From Deinococcus aerophilus (lineage in GTDB: Bacteria > Deinococcota > Deinococci > Deinococcales > Deinococcaceae): 64,000 nucleotides of DNA. A model generated the notes under the pieces. That model did no database searches, was not told the DNA's origin, and worked only from the letters and a program-made list of their open reading frames with translations. This document shows positions 44,151 through 53,172 of this stretch, one piece after another (within the stretch, counting starts at the first letter, position 1; each line of letters begins with the position of its first letter). Location of the stretch: contig NZ_BMOM01000002.1 of NCBI RefSeq assembly GCF_014647075.1, positions 62,001-126,000 of the forward strand. The letters run 5' to 3'. A program made the position numbers and the translations under genes.

Positions 44151-46289
44151 TCAGTCCGCGGCGCTTTCCCCCACCGCCTCACTGGCCGCCACCGCATGCA
44201 GCGTGACCGGGGTGCCGTTGACGGCGGCGTTGCCGGTCAGGGCGTCGATGCGCGCCGTGTCGGTCAGGTCGTTGACGCTGACCCCCGCGTGCTGCTGCGC
44301 CACCCCCAGACGCACGCCCGCACGCCCATGCCCGAAGCCGTGCGGCAGACAGACCACGCCGGGCATCACCGTGTCGGTCAGCTCCAGCGGCACGGTCACC
44401 GTCCCCACGCGCGAGCGGACCTCCACGACCTGACCGTCCACGAATTCGCCCGCATCTGCAGGATTCAGCTGCAGGGTGCAGCGCGCGGGGCCGCGCATCA
44501 GCCGGGGCGTGTTGTGCATCCAGGAATTGTTGCTGCGGAGTTGCCGCCGCCCGATCAGCGCCAGCGGGGGCGGAGCCGTCTCCAGCGCCGCCGTCAGCCG
44601 GGGCAGATCGGCAAGCATGGGTGCCGGAGCGAGGTTAAGCCGTCCACTCGCGGTCAGCAGGCGCTCCGGGAAGCACGGTTGCAGCGGGCCGTAGTCCACC
44701 CCGTGCGGCTGGGCGTCCAGTTCCTCCACACTGGTCCGGTAGGGACCGTGCCGCAGGCCAAAGTCCAGGCGCTGTTCGGGCACAGTGCCCGCCTTGCCGG
44801 TCAGGCGTTCGGTCAGGCCCAGGAAGATCTGGTAATCGAAGCGCTGGTCGGGGGCGATGGGAAAGACGGGCCGCGAGTAACGTGCCGTGTTGCGCACCGC
44901 AAGCAGATGAAAAGTCGCGTCGTAGTGTGAGACTTCCAGCCCGAAGGCAGGCGGCAGGATCACGTGGGCGTGCCGGGTCGTCTCGTTGAGGTAGGGGTCG
45001 ATGCTGACCATGAAGTCCAGGCCCGCCAGGGCCCGGTCCAGCGCCGCGCCGTCCGGGGTGGACAGCACCGGATTGCCCGCCACCGTCACCAGGGCGCGAA
45101 TCTGGCCCTCGCCGGGCGTGGTCATCTCCTCGGTCATGGTGACGTTGGGCAGTTCGCCGTCGAACTCGGGCAGGCCGCGCACGCGCGAGCGGTAGCGCCC
45201 GTGGTGGACCTCGCCCCTCTTCGCGCGGGCGAGCAGGTCGAAGGCGGGCCGGGTGAACATCGCGCCGCCCTCGGCATCCAGGTGGCCGGTCACGGTGTTC
45301 AGCACGTTCAGCAGCCACTGGCACAGCCCACCGAATTCCTGAATGCTCAGGCCGATGCGCCCGTACGCCACGGCGCGCGGCGCGGCGGCGAAATCGCGGG
45401 CCAGCGCGCGGAGGGTCTCGGCGGCAACGCCGGTGCGCTCCTCAACCCGTTCCGGCGAGAAGGGCGCGGCGGCGCTCCGGACCGCGTCCAGTCCGTCTGT
45501 GACGTCCGCCAGATGCCCCAGCCGCTCCAGACCCTCGGCAAAGATCACGTTCAGCAGTCCCAGCAGAAAATAGGCGTCGGTGCCGGGACGGATAAAGTGG
45601 AACTCGGTGGCGTGGTCGGCACTCTCGGTGCGGCGCGGGTCGAGCAGCACCACCCGGCCGCCGCGTTCGCGGATGGCCTTCAGCCGCCCCTGCACGCCCG
45701 GCGCGGTCATGATGCTGCCGTTGCTCGCCAGCGGGTTGGCTCCCATGATCAGCATGAAGTCGGTGCGGTCGATGTCGGGAATGGGCAGCAGGAAGGGATG
45801 CCCGAACATCTCCGTGCCCGCAAAGTGGTGCGGCAGCTGGTCGATGCTCGTCGCTGTGAAGCGGTTGCGGCTGCCCAGGGCCTTCAGGAGGCTGCCCGCC
45901 GAGAGCAGGGTGCCGCTGTTGTGAACGCTGGGATTGCCCTGAAAGGTCGCCACGGCGTCTGCACCGTGCTGCTCCCCGACCTCGCGCAGCCGGGCGGCCA
46001 CGTAATCCAGCGCCTCGTTCCAGTCCATCTCGGTCCAGGTCTCGCCCTCGCGCCGCAGCGGACGTTTCAGGCGGTCCGGATCGGCGTGCAGATCGGGCAG
46101 CGCCGTACCCTTGGGGCAGATGTGTCCGTGACTAAGGGGGTCGAGGGGGTCGCCGCGCAGATCGGTGACCCGGCCCCCCTGAACGGTAATCTGCAGGCCA
46201 CAGATGGCCTCGCACAGGTTGCAGGCGCGAAAATACACGCCGTCGGCGGGCAGGGGAGCGGCAGAGTGGGACGCAGCGGGGTGGGTCAT
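44151..46289 (-). CDS. Molybdopterin oxidoreductase (formate dehydrogenase / nitrate reductase-type, Fe-S)
   Basis: 712 residues. N-terminal 4Fe-4S site C23-x2-C26-x3-C30...C58 (ACNLCEAIC, HICPKG), then bis-MGD domains: QGNPSVHNSG, MGANPLASNGSIM, VLLDPRRTESAD, PGTDAYFLLGLLN, VLSTPDGAALD, and a C-terminal dinucleotide-binding part (RSNNSWMHNTPRL, LPHGFGHG). No Tat signal, so cytoplasmic. No partner subunits are adjacent. GGAGG precedes the ATG. Single-subunit members act on various small acids; the substrate is unknown. Confidence 0.88.
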   Translation of the reverse strand: MTHPAASHSAAPLPADGVYFRACNLCEAICGLQITVQGGRVTDLRGDPLDPLSHGHICPKGTALPDLHADPDRLKRPLRREGETWTEMDWNEALDYVAARLREVGEQHGADAVATFQGNPSVHNSGTLLSAGSLLKALGSRNRFTATSIDQLPHHFAGTEMFGHPFLLPIPDIDRTDFMLIMGANPLASNGSIMTAPGVQGRLKAIRERGGRVVLLDPRRTESADHATEFHFIRPGTDAYFLLGLLNVIFAEGLERLGHLADVTDGLDAVRSAAAPFSPERVEERTGVAAETLRALARDFAAAPRAVAYGRIGLSIQEFGGLCQWLLNVLNTVTGHLDAEGGAMFTRPAFDLLARAKRGEVHHGRYRSRVRGLPEFDGELPNVTMTEEMTTPGEGQIRALVTVAGNPVLSTPDGAALDRALAGLDFMVSIDPYLNETTRHAHVILPPAFGLEVSHYDATFHLLAVRNTARYSRPVFPIAPDQRFDYQIFLGLTERLTGKAGTVPEQRLDFGLRHGPYRTSVEELDAQPHGVDYGPLQPCFPERLLTASGRLNLAPAPMLADLPRLTAALETAPPPLALIGRRQLRSNNSWMHNTPRLMRGPARCTLQLNPADAGEFVDGQVVEVRSRVGTVTVPLELTDTVMPGVVCLPHGFGHGRAGVRLGVAQQHAGVSVNDLTDTARIDALTGNAAVNGTPVTLHAVAASEAVGESAAD

Positions 46290-46381
46290 CGGAAAAACCT
46301 CCAGGGAGTTGTCAGTGCGTTCAGTGTGTCATGGAAGGCATGGAAGGAACGTCGGGGCTGTTGCGCCGCTATCTTTGGGTC

Positions 46382-47095
46382 ATGTCTGCCCGCCCGCTGA
46401 TCGGCCTGAGCACCTCGCAGTTTGCCGAGCCCACCGCCCGTCCCCACAACGGCCTGTCGCGCCGCTACGCCGAGGCGGTGGAACGGGTGGGCGGTCTGCC
46501 CCTGCTGCTGCCGGTGCTGCCCGACCGGGCCGCGGAATATGCCGGGCGGGTGGACGCCGTGCTGCTCTCGGGCGGGGTGGACGTACATCCCCGGCATTTC
46601 GGTCAGCATCCCCGGCGCGGCCTGGGCGAGGTGGACGAGGAACGCGACGCCTTTGAGACCGCGCTGTACCGCGCGGCCCGCGAGTACGGCAAGCCCGTGC
46701 TGGGCATCTGCCGGGGCATCCAGCTGATCAACGTGCTGGAGGGCGGCACGCTGCACCAGCATCTGCCGGAGGTCCCGCAGGCCTGGGCCGACCATGCCCA
46801 GCGCGGGCACGCGGGCACCCTGGGCCATGAGGTGACCTTTACGCCCGGCAGCCTGCTCGCGCAGACGCACGCAGCGTGGGGCTGCGGAGAACGGGCGCTG
46901 GTCAATTCCTCTCACCATCAGGCGGTGGACCGGGTGGCGCCCGCCCTGCGCGCCACCGCCCACGCGCCCGACGGACTTGTGGAGGGTCTGGAAGGCGACG
47001 GCGTGGTGGGCGTGCAGTGGCACCCGGAACTGCTGTTCGCCGCGCACCCCCATGCGCTGGGGACCTTCACGGCGCTGATGCGGCTGCTGGACTGA
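46382..47095 (+). CDS. Class I glutamine amidotransferase-like hydrolase (gamma-glutamyl-GABA hydrolase / peptidase C26)
   Basis: 237 residues from the ATG at 46382, chosen because TATCTT lies 6 nt upstream (leaderless) and MSARPLIGLS is the family start. Catalytic triad: nucleophile Cys in PVLGICRGIQLINVLEGG, with His and Glu in VGVQWHPELLF. PuuD-type motifs LLLSGGVDVHPRHF and VNSSHHQAVDRV are present. It hydrolyses gamma-glutamyl amides such as those formed in polyamine breakdown. No other puu genes are adjacent. Confidence 0.9.
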   Translation: MSARPLIGLSTSQFAEPTARPHNGLSRRYAEAVERVGGLPLLLPVLPDRAAEYAGRVDAVLLSGGVDVHPRHFGQHPRRGLGEVDEERDAFETALYRAAREYGKPVLGICRGIQLINVLEGGTLHQHLPEVPQAWADHAQRGHAGTLGHEVTFTPGSLLAQTHAAWGCGERALVNSSHHQAVDRVAPALRATAHAPDGLVEGLEGDGVVGVQWHPELLFAAHPHALGTFTALMRLLD

Positions 47096-47126
47096 GCGGA
47101 ACCGGAGGATGGCACCGGCTCCGGCC

Positions 47127-47852
47127 TCAGCGCCAGCTGCGCAGCTCCGGCGGCAGGTGCGACACCTCGTTGAACGAGTCCAGGCTGAGGCGGCCGCCGC
47201 CGAAGGTAAAGCGCGTCAGGCTGCCGTTGCGCACCCGCCAGTTCAGACGCAGGGCCGCCGCGTCCGGGGCGTCCAGGGCCAGGGCCACCATCAGCCCGAT
47301 CACGCCGCCGCTGGTAAAGGCGAGCACGGCCGACCCGGAGGGCAGCCGCAGCAGGTCGGTCAGGGCGCCGTGTACCCGTGCGCGGAAGGCGGACCAGCCC
47401 TCCACCTCCGGATGGATGACGGCCTCGGCCTGCCACGCCCCCGCCAGGGCCTCCAGCATCAGCTGAAACGAGCGGTTGCGGTCCGGCGCATCCCGCCGTT
47501 CCTGAAAGGTCCGGACCGAACCGGCAAAGTCCCGGTCCTGCGCCGCGAGGAGGGGCGCGAGGGTCCGGATCAGACCGTCGCCGTCGTACTCGGCCAGCCG
47601 CCTCTCTTCCTGTGCGCCGGGCCAGGGCGGCGGAGCCCCGGAATCCGTGAATTCCGCTGCCGCCGCCGCGAGTTCCGCCGTGCGGCGCTGACGCACCAGC
47701 GGACCGTGAAACACATGCGTGGGCCGGAAATCCTCGGCGGCCAGACCCAGGCCCACCGCGCGGGCCTGCTGCTCACCCAGGTCCGAGAGGCGGTCGGTGT
47801 CCTTTTCAAAGGGCGTGGCCTGGCCGTGGCGGACCAGAATCAGCTCACTCAC
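47127..47852 (-). CDS. Histidine phosphatase (phosphoglycerate mutase-like) family protein
   Basis: 241 residues from the GTG at 47852, which overlaps the stop of the gene before (GTGA). Catalytic LVRHGQATPFEKDTDRLSDLG, the second Arg in HGPLVRQRRTAE, and a late His-replacing segment VLAFTSGGVIGLMVAL, where the usual H of the HGG motif is replaced by TSGG. The loss of this histidine leaves activity in doubt. Last gene of the acyl-CoA operon. Confidence 0.82.
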   Translation of the reverse strand: MSELILVRHGQATPFEKDTDRLSDLGEQQARAVGLGLAAEDFRPTHVFHGPLVRQRRTAELAAAAAEFTDSGAPPPWPGAQEERRLAEYDGDGLIRTLAPLLAAQDRDFAGSVRTFQERRDAPDRNRSFQLMLEALAGAWQAEAVIHPEVEGWSAFRARVHGALTDLLRLPSGSAVLAFTSGGVIGLMVALALDAPDAAALRLNWRVRNGSLTRFTFGGGRLSLDSFNEVSHLPPELRSWR

Positions 47853-48982
47853 TGGCCCGGCCCATCCGGCGGCGCGACCTCTCCCCCGCCCTGCGTGGCC
47901 TGCGCCGAGATCCTGAGCCACGCTTCACGAATCAGCCACTCGGCCTGCCCGGCCAGCGGAGCAAAGCGGGGATCGCTGGTCTGCCCGGCACGGTAGCGCG
48001 CAAAAATCTGGATCACGATAACCGCCAGCTTGAAGTGCCCCAGCACTTCATACCACCGCACCACATCATCGGTCACGGCGCGGCCCGAGCGTTCGGCGTA
48101 GCGGGCGATCAGCTCCTCACGGCTCAGAAATCCGGGAAAACTGGCCCCCACCTCGTTCGGATCGCGGCCCGGCTGCTCGGGCATGGTCCAGTACGTCAGG
48201 GTCAGGCCCAGGTCCACCAGCGGATCGCCCACGGTGGTCATCTCCCAGTCGAGCAGGGCCACCACCTTCGAGGGATCGGCGGGGTCGAGCATCAGGTTGT
48301 CCAGCTTGAAATCGTTGTGGACCAGGGTGTGGGCCGATTCCGCGGGGGTGTGGGCCTCCAGCCACGCGATCACCAGTTCATCGCGCAGCTCGGCGGCCGG
48401 GGGCAGATCTCCCGAGTCCTTCAGCAGCTCGCGCGCCCGCCGCCAGCGTCCGGCCCAGCCGCCCACCTGCCGGGCATTGAAGCCCTCGGGCTTGCCGATG
48501 GACCGCAGGCCCGCCGCGTCAATATCCACCGCGTGCAGGTCCGCCAGCGTGTCGGCCAGCGCCTGCGACATCTCGCGGGGAGCGCCGGGCCGCGCCGCGT
48601 ACTCGGCGGGAATCCTCGTCCGCACGATCACGCCGCGCCGCCGCTCCATCAGGTAGAAGGGCGATCCCAGCACCTCCGGATCCTCGACGAGCAGCAGCGG
48701 CTCGGGGGCCACCGCCAGCACCGGATGGATTTTCTCCAGCAGATGGTACTCGCGGGCCATGTCGTGCGCTCCCTTTGCCACCGGCCCCAGGGGTGCGCGG
48801 CGCAGCACGTACTCGTGCTCGCCCATCCGGAGCAGATAGGTCAGGTTGGAAAACCCGCCCGGAAACTGCTGCACTTCCAGGGTCTGCGGGTCGCCCGCTA
48901 TCCGCCCGCGCACGACCTCACGCAGCCGGTCCAGCGGCAGCTCCTCGCCGGGACGGACAGCAGAAGTTTCCGGACGGGTCAA
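47849..48982 (-). CDS. APH-like phosphotransferase (ACAD10/11-type kinase domain)
   Basis: 377 residues. Kinase-like fold with QFPGGFSNLTYLL, the Brenner motif HNDFKLDNLMLD and the metal site ALLDWEMTTVGDPLVDLG. Such proteins accompany acyl-CoA dehydrogenases. In animals the same kinase domain is fused to ACAD10/11, which process 4-hydroxy acids by phosphorylating them. The operon context (dehydrogenase at 49917, hydratase, SDRs) fits that role better than antibiotic resistance. ATGA overlap with the gene before. Confidence 0.88.
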   Translation of the reverse strand: MTRPETSAVRPGEELPLDRLREVVRGRIAGDPQTLEVQQFPGGFSNLTYLLRMGEHEYVLRRAPLGPVAKGAHDMAREYHLLEKIHPVLAVAPEPLLLVEDPEVLGSPFYLMERRRGVIVRTRIPAEYAARPGAPREMSQALADTLADLHAVDIDAAGLRSIGKPEGFNARQVGGWAGRWRRARELLKDSGDLPPAAELRDELVIAWLEAHTPAESAHTLVHNDFKLDNLMLDPADPSKVVALLDWEMTTVGDPLVDLGLTLTYWTMPEQPGRDPNEVGASFPGFLSREELIARYAERSGRAVTDDVVRWYEVLGHFKLAVIVIQIFARYRAGQTSDPRFAPLAGQAEWLIREAWLRISAQATQGGGEVAPPDGPGQ

Positions 48983-49788
48983 GGGTGGCCCTCCGTGCGG
49001 GGGGCCGTACCTTCAAAGGCCGTTCCGTGGCCGAGCAGCGCCATCGCCTTGGTGCGCAGGTGGCGCATCTTGCTGATCCACTCGCCGTAATCGCGCGCCT
49101 TGGTCTGAAAGCCCTTGAGGGTGGTGTCGTGGGTGGTGATCAGGAAACCGTCGGCGCGCAGCACCTTGAGCGTCTCCTCGACGAGCACGTCGGTGGTCAC
49201 GGCAGTCTGCTGCAGGATGGGCGCGTTCTGGATCATGGGGGTCCAGACGCCTTCCGGACACAGGCACGCGACCTTGATGCCCCGGTCGCCGTAGGTGATT
49301 GCCAGCCACTCGGCAAAGGCGAGTGCGGCGTGCTTGGTCACGGCATAGGGCGCGGAGTGCAGTTCGGTGAGCAGGCCCGCCGCCGAGGCGGTGTTCAGCA
49401 GGTGGCCCTCGCCACGCTCGAGCATGTGCGGCAGCAGGTGCCGGGCCGCCCAGACGTGCGACATCACATTGACGCGGTGAATCAGGTCCCACTGCCGGTC
49501 CGGCGTTTCGGGCCCCTCACCGATGGCGATGCCCGCATTGGAACAGAACAGGTCAATCTGTCCCTCGGCGGCCAGCACATTGTCAATCAGGGCCTGAATG
49601 TCTTTTTCCTGGCCCACATCGGCGGCCACAAATCGTGCGCCGATCTCGGCGGCCTTCTGGGCACCCACCTCGGCATTGCGGTCCGAGGCGATCACGGTGG
49701 CCCCCTCCTGCACAAAGCGCGTGGCGAGGGCCAGCCCGATGCCGGAGGCGGAACCGGTAACAACGATGATCTTGTTCTTGATTTCCAT
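48979..49788 (-). CDS. Short-chain dehydrogenase/reductase
   Basis: 269 residues. NAD(P) motif VTGSASGIGLALATRF, DVGQEKDIQALID, NAG in LFCSNAGIAIGEGP, the active-site Ser in NTASAAGLLT, and catalytic YxxxK in APYAVTKHAALAFAEWLA. Substrate unknown; probably a hydroxyacyl or hydroxy-acid step of the surrounding operon. A large hairpin lies between it and the acyl-CoA dehydrogenase gene upstream. Confidence 0.9.
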   Translation of the reverse strand: MEIKNKIIVVTGSASGIGLALATRFVQEGATVIASDRNAEVGAQKAAEIGARFVAADVGQEKDIQALIDNVLAAEGQIDLFCSNAGIAIGEGPETPDRQWDLIHRVNVMSHVWAARHLLPHMLERGEGHLLNTASAAGLLTELHSAPYAVTKHAALAFAEWLAITYGDRGIKVACLCPEGVWTPMIQNAPILQQTAVTTDVLVEETLKVLRADGFLITTHDTTLKGFQTKARDYGEWISKMRHLRTKAMALLGHGTAFEGTAPRTEGHP

Positions 49789-49860
49789 GGAGTTCCTCGT
49801 GGTGGGGAGAGGGCAAAGGATGCCGGCCGTTGGGTGCCGGCTCTGCGGTCAGGAGCAAGG

Positions 49861-49908
49861 CGGGCCGCCCGTCCGAGGGGGCTCGGCTCCCTCTCAGACG
49901 GCGGCCCG
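49861..49908 (-). terminator. Large hairpin inside the acyl-CoA operon
   Basis: A 9-bp stem CGGGCCGCC/GGCGGCCCG is extended through GTC/GAC and GAG/CTC with small mismatches. It starts 8 nt after the dehydrogenase stop on the minus strand. There is no T-tract; it may be a partial terminator or protect the upstream mRNA end. Confidence 0.5.
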
Positions 49909-49916
49909 GGCTCAGC

Positions 49917-51179
49917 TCACCTGGGGGCCGAGAACACGCTTTCGCGCCCACGCGCCGCCTCGCCCTGACGGCGCAGCTCTTCTTTCGCCACCGTACCGAT
50001 GTGAACGATGTCCGGGCCATCGGCCAGACGCAGGGTGCGGGCCTGGGCGTACATCATCGCCAGCGGGGTGTCCTGGCTGACGCCCGCGCCGCCGAAGACC
50101 TGAATGGCACGGTCGATAACGGCCAGCGCCATATTGGGCGCAACCACCTTGATGGCGGCGATCTGACCGCGCGCCTCCTTGTTGCCCACCGTGTCCATCA
50201 TGTGCGCGGCGTTCATGGTGAGCAAGCGGGCCTGGTCGATTTCCATGCGGCTCTGCGCAATCAGTTCGCGGACATGCTGGTGTGCCGAGAGCGGTTTTCC
50301 AAAGGCCACACGCTCAGAGGCACGCGCCACCATCAGTTCCAGCGCCCGCTCGGCCTGTCCAATCAGGCGCATGCAGTGGTGGATGCGGCCCGGCCCCAGG
50401 CGGCCCTGGGCGATCTCAAATCCCCGGCCCTCGCCCAGCAGCAGACTTGACGCCGGCACGCGCACGTCCTTGAAGGTCATCTGGGCGTGGCCGTGCGGCG
50501 CGTCGTCGTAACCGAAGACGGTGAGCATGCGCTCCTTGGTCACGCCCGGCGCGTCCAGGGGAACGAGGATCATGCTCTGCTGCAGGTGGCGCTCGGCATT
50601 CGGGTCGGTCTTGCCCATGAAGATGCTGATGGCGCAGCGGGGATCGCCCGCTCCCGAGGTCCACCATTTCTCGCCGTTGATGACGTAGTCGTCGCCGTCA
50701 CGCACAATGCTGGACTCGATGTTGGTCGCGTCGCTGCTCGCCACATCCGGCTCGGTCATGGAAAAGGCGCTGCGGATCTCTCCGTTCAGCAGCGGAATCA
50801 GCCACTGCTCCTGCTGCTCGGGGGTGCCGTAACGGGCAAGCACCTCCATGTTGCCGGTGTCGGGCGCGGCGCAGTTGAAGACCTCCGGCGCCCACCATAC
50901 CCGGCCCATGATCTCGCACAGCGGAGCGTATTCCAGGTTGCTCAGCCCCGGACCGAAGGTGCCGTCCGGGTCGCTGGCGGGCGGCAGAAACAGGTTCCAC
51001 AGCCCGGCCTCCCGCGCCCTGGGCTTGAGGTCATCGATCAGCTGCAGGTGATGCCAGCGGTCGCCGTCGTTGATCTGCCGCGCCGCTTCCGCCTCGTTGG
51101 GGTAGATGTGCTCCTCCATGAAGGAGCTCAGGCGGGCGCGCAGGTCGCGCGAGCGGTCGGAGACGTCGAATACGGTCAT
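49917..51179 (-). CDS. Acyl-CoA dehydrogenase (ACAD10/11-like)
   Basis: 420 residues. FAD enzyme introducing a 2,3-double bond in an acyl-Co[17 protein letters not shown] and [15 protein letters not shown] are the FAD/substrate loops; [39 protein letters not shown] and [23 protein letters not shown] form the C-terminal part in the ACAD11 style. Overlaps the small gene before it (ATGA). With the APH-like kinase gene downstream it forms the pairing seen as a fusion in ACAD11. Confidence 0.93.
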   Translation of the reverse strand: MTVFDVSDRSRDLRARLSSFMEEHIYPNEAEAARQINDGDRWHHLQLIDDLKPRAREAGLWNLFLPPASDPDGTFGPGLSNLEYAPLCEIMGRVWWAPEVFNCAAPDTGNMEVLARYGTPEQQEQWLIPLLNGEIRSAFSMTEPDVASSDATNIESSIVRDGDDYVINGEKWWTSGAGDPRCAISIFMGKTDPNAERHLQQSMILVPLDAPGVTKERMLTVFGYDDAPHGHAQMTFKDVRVPASSLLLGEGRGFEIAQGRLGPGRIHHCMRLIGQAERALELMVARASERVAFGKPLSAHQHVRELIAQSRMEIDQARLLTMNAAHMMDTVGNKEARGQIAAIKVVAPNMALAVIDRAIQVFGGAGVSQDTPLAMMYAQARTLRLADGPDIVHIGTVAKEELRRQGEAARGRESVFSAPR

Positions 51180-51520
51180 AGGGGTTCCTCCTCGGGGGTC
51201 AGGGGCCGGAAGCTGGCCGTCTGGTCCTCAATACTGATCAGAAAGGTGCGGTGGCCGAGGTCGCCGTCCCGGCGCAGAATCAGGCCAAGGGCCAGGATGC
51301 GCTCCATGACCGCCTCGGCCTGTTCCAGCAGGTCCGGGTCCGGGTCGGCGGCCAGCCGGTGGGCAAAGCGGGCGTCCTCGTCGAACAGGGGCCGGTAGGA
51401 ATCAAAAGCCGGTGTGGGATCGAATGTGGCCTGGACGGCGAAGCCCTCCGTACTGGCAACGGTCAGGGTGCCGAGCACCTCCGCGCCGCGCTCCAGGGTG
51501 TAGGTGGTACCGGTCTTCAT
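51176..51520 (-). CDS. Small conserved-looking protein of unknown function
   Basis: 114 residues, no family recognised. It begins [18 protein letters not shown] with several beta-strand-like segments, then a helical acidic stretch ([20 protein letters not shown]) and another strand region ([14 protein letters not shown]). No signal peptide, Cys pair or membrane span. Position between a MaoC-type hydratase and the dehydrogenase (ATGA overlap with the latter) argues that it is a real, co-translated gene. Confidence 0.65.
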   Translation of the reverse strand: MKTGTTYTLERGAEVLGTLTVASTEGFAVQATFDPTPAFDSYRPLFDEDARFAHRLAADPDPDLLEQAEAVMERILALGLILRRDGDLGHRTFLISIEDQTASFRPLTPEEEPL

Positions 51521-51542
51521 GAAAAGGTGGCGGACAGGGCCG

Positions 51543-51992
51543 TCACAGGTAGACCCGGAACACGCTCTCGGCGGTGGCGGCAGGCCGCTCCTCGCCCTCG
51601 ATCTCGATGGTGTTCAGAACCGTGATCTGGACGTGGCCCTCCCCGTGGTCGGCGGACTGCAGCACGGCGCGGTTGCGCAGGCGGCGGCCCACCCGGACCG
51701 GCGAGATGAAGCGCACCCGGTTCAGGCCGTAGTTCACGGTCATCCGCCCTCCCTCGATGCTGACCGCCCCGCCCCGCACCGAGAACTCCCCGGCCAGCAG
51801 CGAAAGGGTCAGGAAGCCGTGGGCGATGGGAGCACCGAAGGGTCCGGCAGCCGCCCCCTCGGCGTCCACATGAATGAACTGATGGTCCCCAGTGGCATCG
51901 GCAAAAGCGTTGATGCGCTCCTGCGTGATCTCGATCCACTCGGAGAGGGCCACCTGCTGTCCCAGGTGGGCGCTGAGTTCGGCAGGCTTCAC
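51543..51992 (-). CDS. MaoC-like (R)-specific enoyl-CoA hydratase
   Basis: 149 residues from the GTG at 51992, overlapping the SDR stop. Hot-dog fold with the hydratase 2 motif: ITQERINAFADATGDHQFIHVD (catalytic Asp and His, residues about 24-45), followed by GPFGAPIAHGFLTLSLL. NYGLNRVRFISPVRVG is the family's substrate-pocket strand. It hydrates enoyl-CoA made by the dehydrogenase of the same operon. Confidence 0.92.
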   Translation of the reverse strand: MKPAELSAHLGQQVALSEWIEITQERINAFADATGDHQFIHVDAEGAAAGPFGAPIAHGFLTLSLLAGEFSVRGGAVSIEGGRMTVNYGLNRVRFISPVRVGRRLRNRAVLQSADHGEGHVQITVLNTIEIEGEERPAATAESVFRVYL

Positions 51993-52765
51993 AGGGCGGT
52001 GACGCCGCCGTCCACGGCGATGTTCTGGCCGGTCATGAAGGCGCTCGCGTCGCTGGAGAGTAGCAGGGCCAGACCCTTGAGGTCGTGTTCCCCGCCCAGG
52101 CGGTGCATCGGCGTGTTCTCCAGGATGGACTGCTCGCCGTAGGCGATGGTGCCCTTGGTCATCTTGGTGGGAAAGTAGCCGGGGCAGATGCTGTTGACGG
52201 TAACGCCCTTGTCTGCCATCTCGGCGGCCAGGGCACGGGTAAAGTTCACCAGTCCGCCCTTGGAGGTGTTGTACGCCACCGTGGGGGTCATGCGCGGGTC
52301 GTTGCCCTTGAGGCCGGCCACGCTGGCGACATTCACGATGCGGCCCGCCCCACGCGGCAGCATGCAGCGCTTGAGCACGCTCTGGGTGATCAGGAAGGTG
52401 CCGTTGAGGTTGACGTTGATCACCTTGAGCCACGCGTCCAGGGGGTGTTCGGCGGTGGGCGCGCCCCAGGTGGCTCCGGCATTGTTCACCAGGATGTCGA
52501 TCTGCCCGACTTCCGAGACCATCCGCTCGACGGCGGCGTCGATGCTGCCGAAATCGCTCAGGTCGTTGGTGTAGACGTGCGCCGTGATGCCCAGATCGGC
52601 CAGGTGGGCCTTCGCCTCGTCCAGCTCGTTCTGTTTGCGGGCCGTCAGGATCACCGTCGCGCCGTACTCGCCCAGCGCCTCGGCAATCTGCAGACCCAGG
52701 CCGCGCGAGCCTCCGGTGATAAGGGCGATTTTCCCGCTCAGGTCGAACAGTTCTTTCAGGGGCAT
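51989..52765 (-). CDS. Short-chain dehydrogenase/reductase (FabG/PhaB-like)
   Basis: 258 residues. ALITGGSRGLGLQIAEALG, LVNNAGATWGAP, VNVASVAGLKG, the catalytic YxxxK in VAYNTSKGGLVNFTRALA, and NSICPGYFPTKMT. Probably oxidises or reduces a 3-hydroxyacyl-CoA. First gene of the seven-gene operon; GGAGG precedes the ATG and a strong promoter lies about 85 nt upstream. Confidence 0.92.
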   Translation of the reverse strand: MPLKELFDLSGKIALITGGSRGLGLQIAEALGEYGATVILTARKQNELDEAKAHLADLGITAHVYTNDLSDFGSIDAAVERMVSEVGQIDILVNNAGATWGAPTAEHPLDAWLKVINVNLNGTFLITQSVLKRCMLPRGAGRIVNVASVAGLKGNDPRMTPTVAYNTSKGGLVNFTRALAAEMADKGVTVNSICPGYFPTKMTKGTIAYGEQSILENTPMHRLGGEHDLKGLALLLSSDASAFMTGQNIAVDGGVTAL

Positions 52766-52849
52766 CGGTGGACCTCCGTGTCAGAGAGACGTGGCTGCAG
52801 GCAGCGTGCCGGGGGGGCGTGGAGCGCAACAGGTTGAAGAGCGGCCCTC

Positions 52850-52879
52850 AGCATAGGCCGAAGTTTACGTGCGCGTCAA
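52850..52879 (-). promoter_or_regulatory. Sigma-70-type promoter of the acyl-CoA operon
   Basis: Minus strand: -35 TTGACG (52879-52874), 18-nt spacer, -10 TATGCT (52855-52850). The best hexamer pair in the window. Confidence 0.75.
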
Positions 52880-53172
52880 TTATGAACGTCTGGGGACATT
52901 CCCGACCCGGCGGGGAAGCGGACGGCCAGGACGCGGACCTGCTGCGGCGCTCCTGCAGAAATGGCCGGACTTCCGGAAGAACCATTTCAACCGGTGTGCA
53001 CAGGCGTTTTGGTTCTCCGGATTGTAAGAGTTCTGTTCGGGGCCTGCCTCTAGGGTCAGGGCACATGAGTGCCCCCTAAGTGCAGCGTAAACCCCGTTTC
53101 CCGCCCGTGCGAATGGCCGCTGCGCTCCTGTTCCCGGGCACACCATCTCCCCCTCAGAAGGAAGGTACGACC
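52880..53172 (+). promoter_or_regulatory. Leader region of the chemosensory operon
   Basis: No gene is supported. A 6-bp hairpin GGGCAC/GTGCCC with an ATGA loop (53059-53074) lies in the probable leader. A convincing -35/-10 pair was not found. GAAGG precedes the ATG at 53173. Confidence 0.35.

Noticed and set aside
44964..46400. 478-codon open frame antisense to the molybdopterin oxidoreductase
   Set aside because: Same reason: shadow of a well-supported gene, with low-complexity His/Gln/Ala composition.
47849..48982. Antibiotic-resistance aminoglycoside phosphotransferase
   Set aside because: Fold is shared, but the ACAD10/11-type sequence and the acyl-CoA operon context point to a metabolic kinase.
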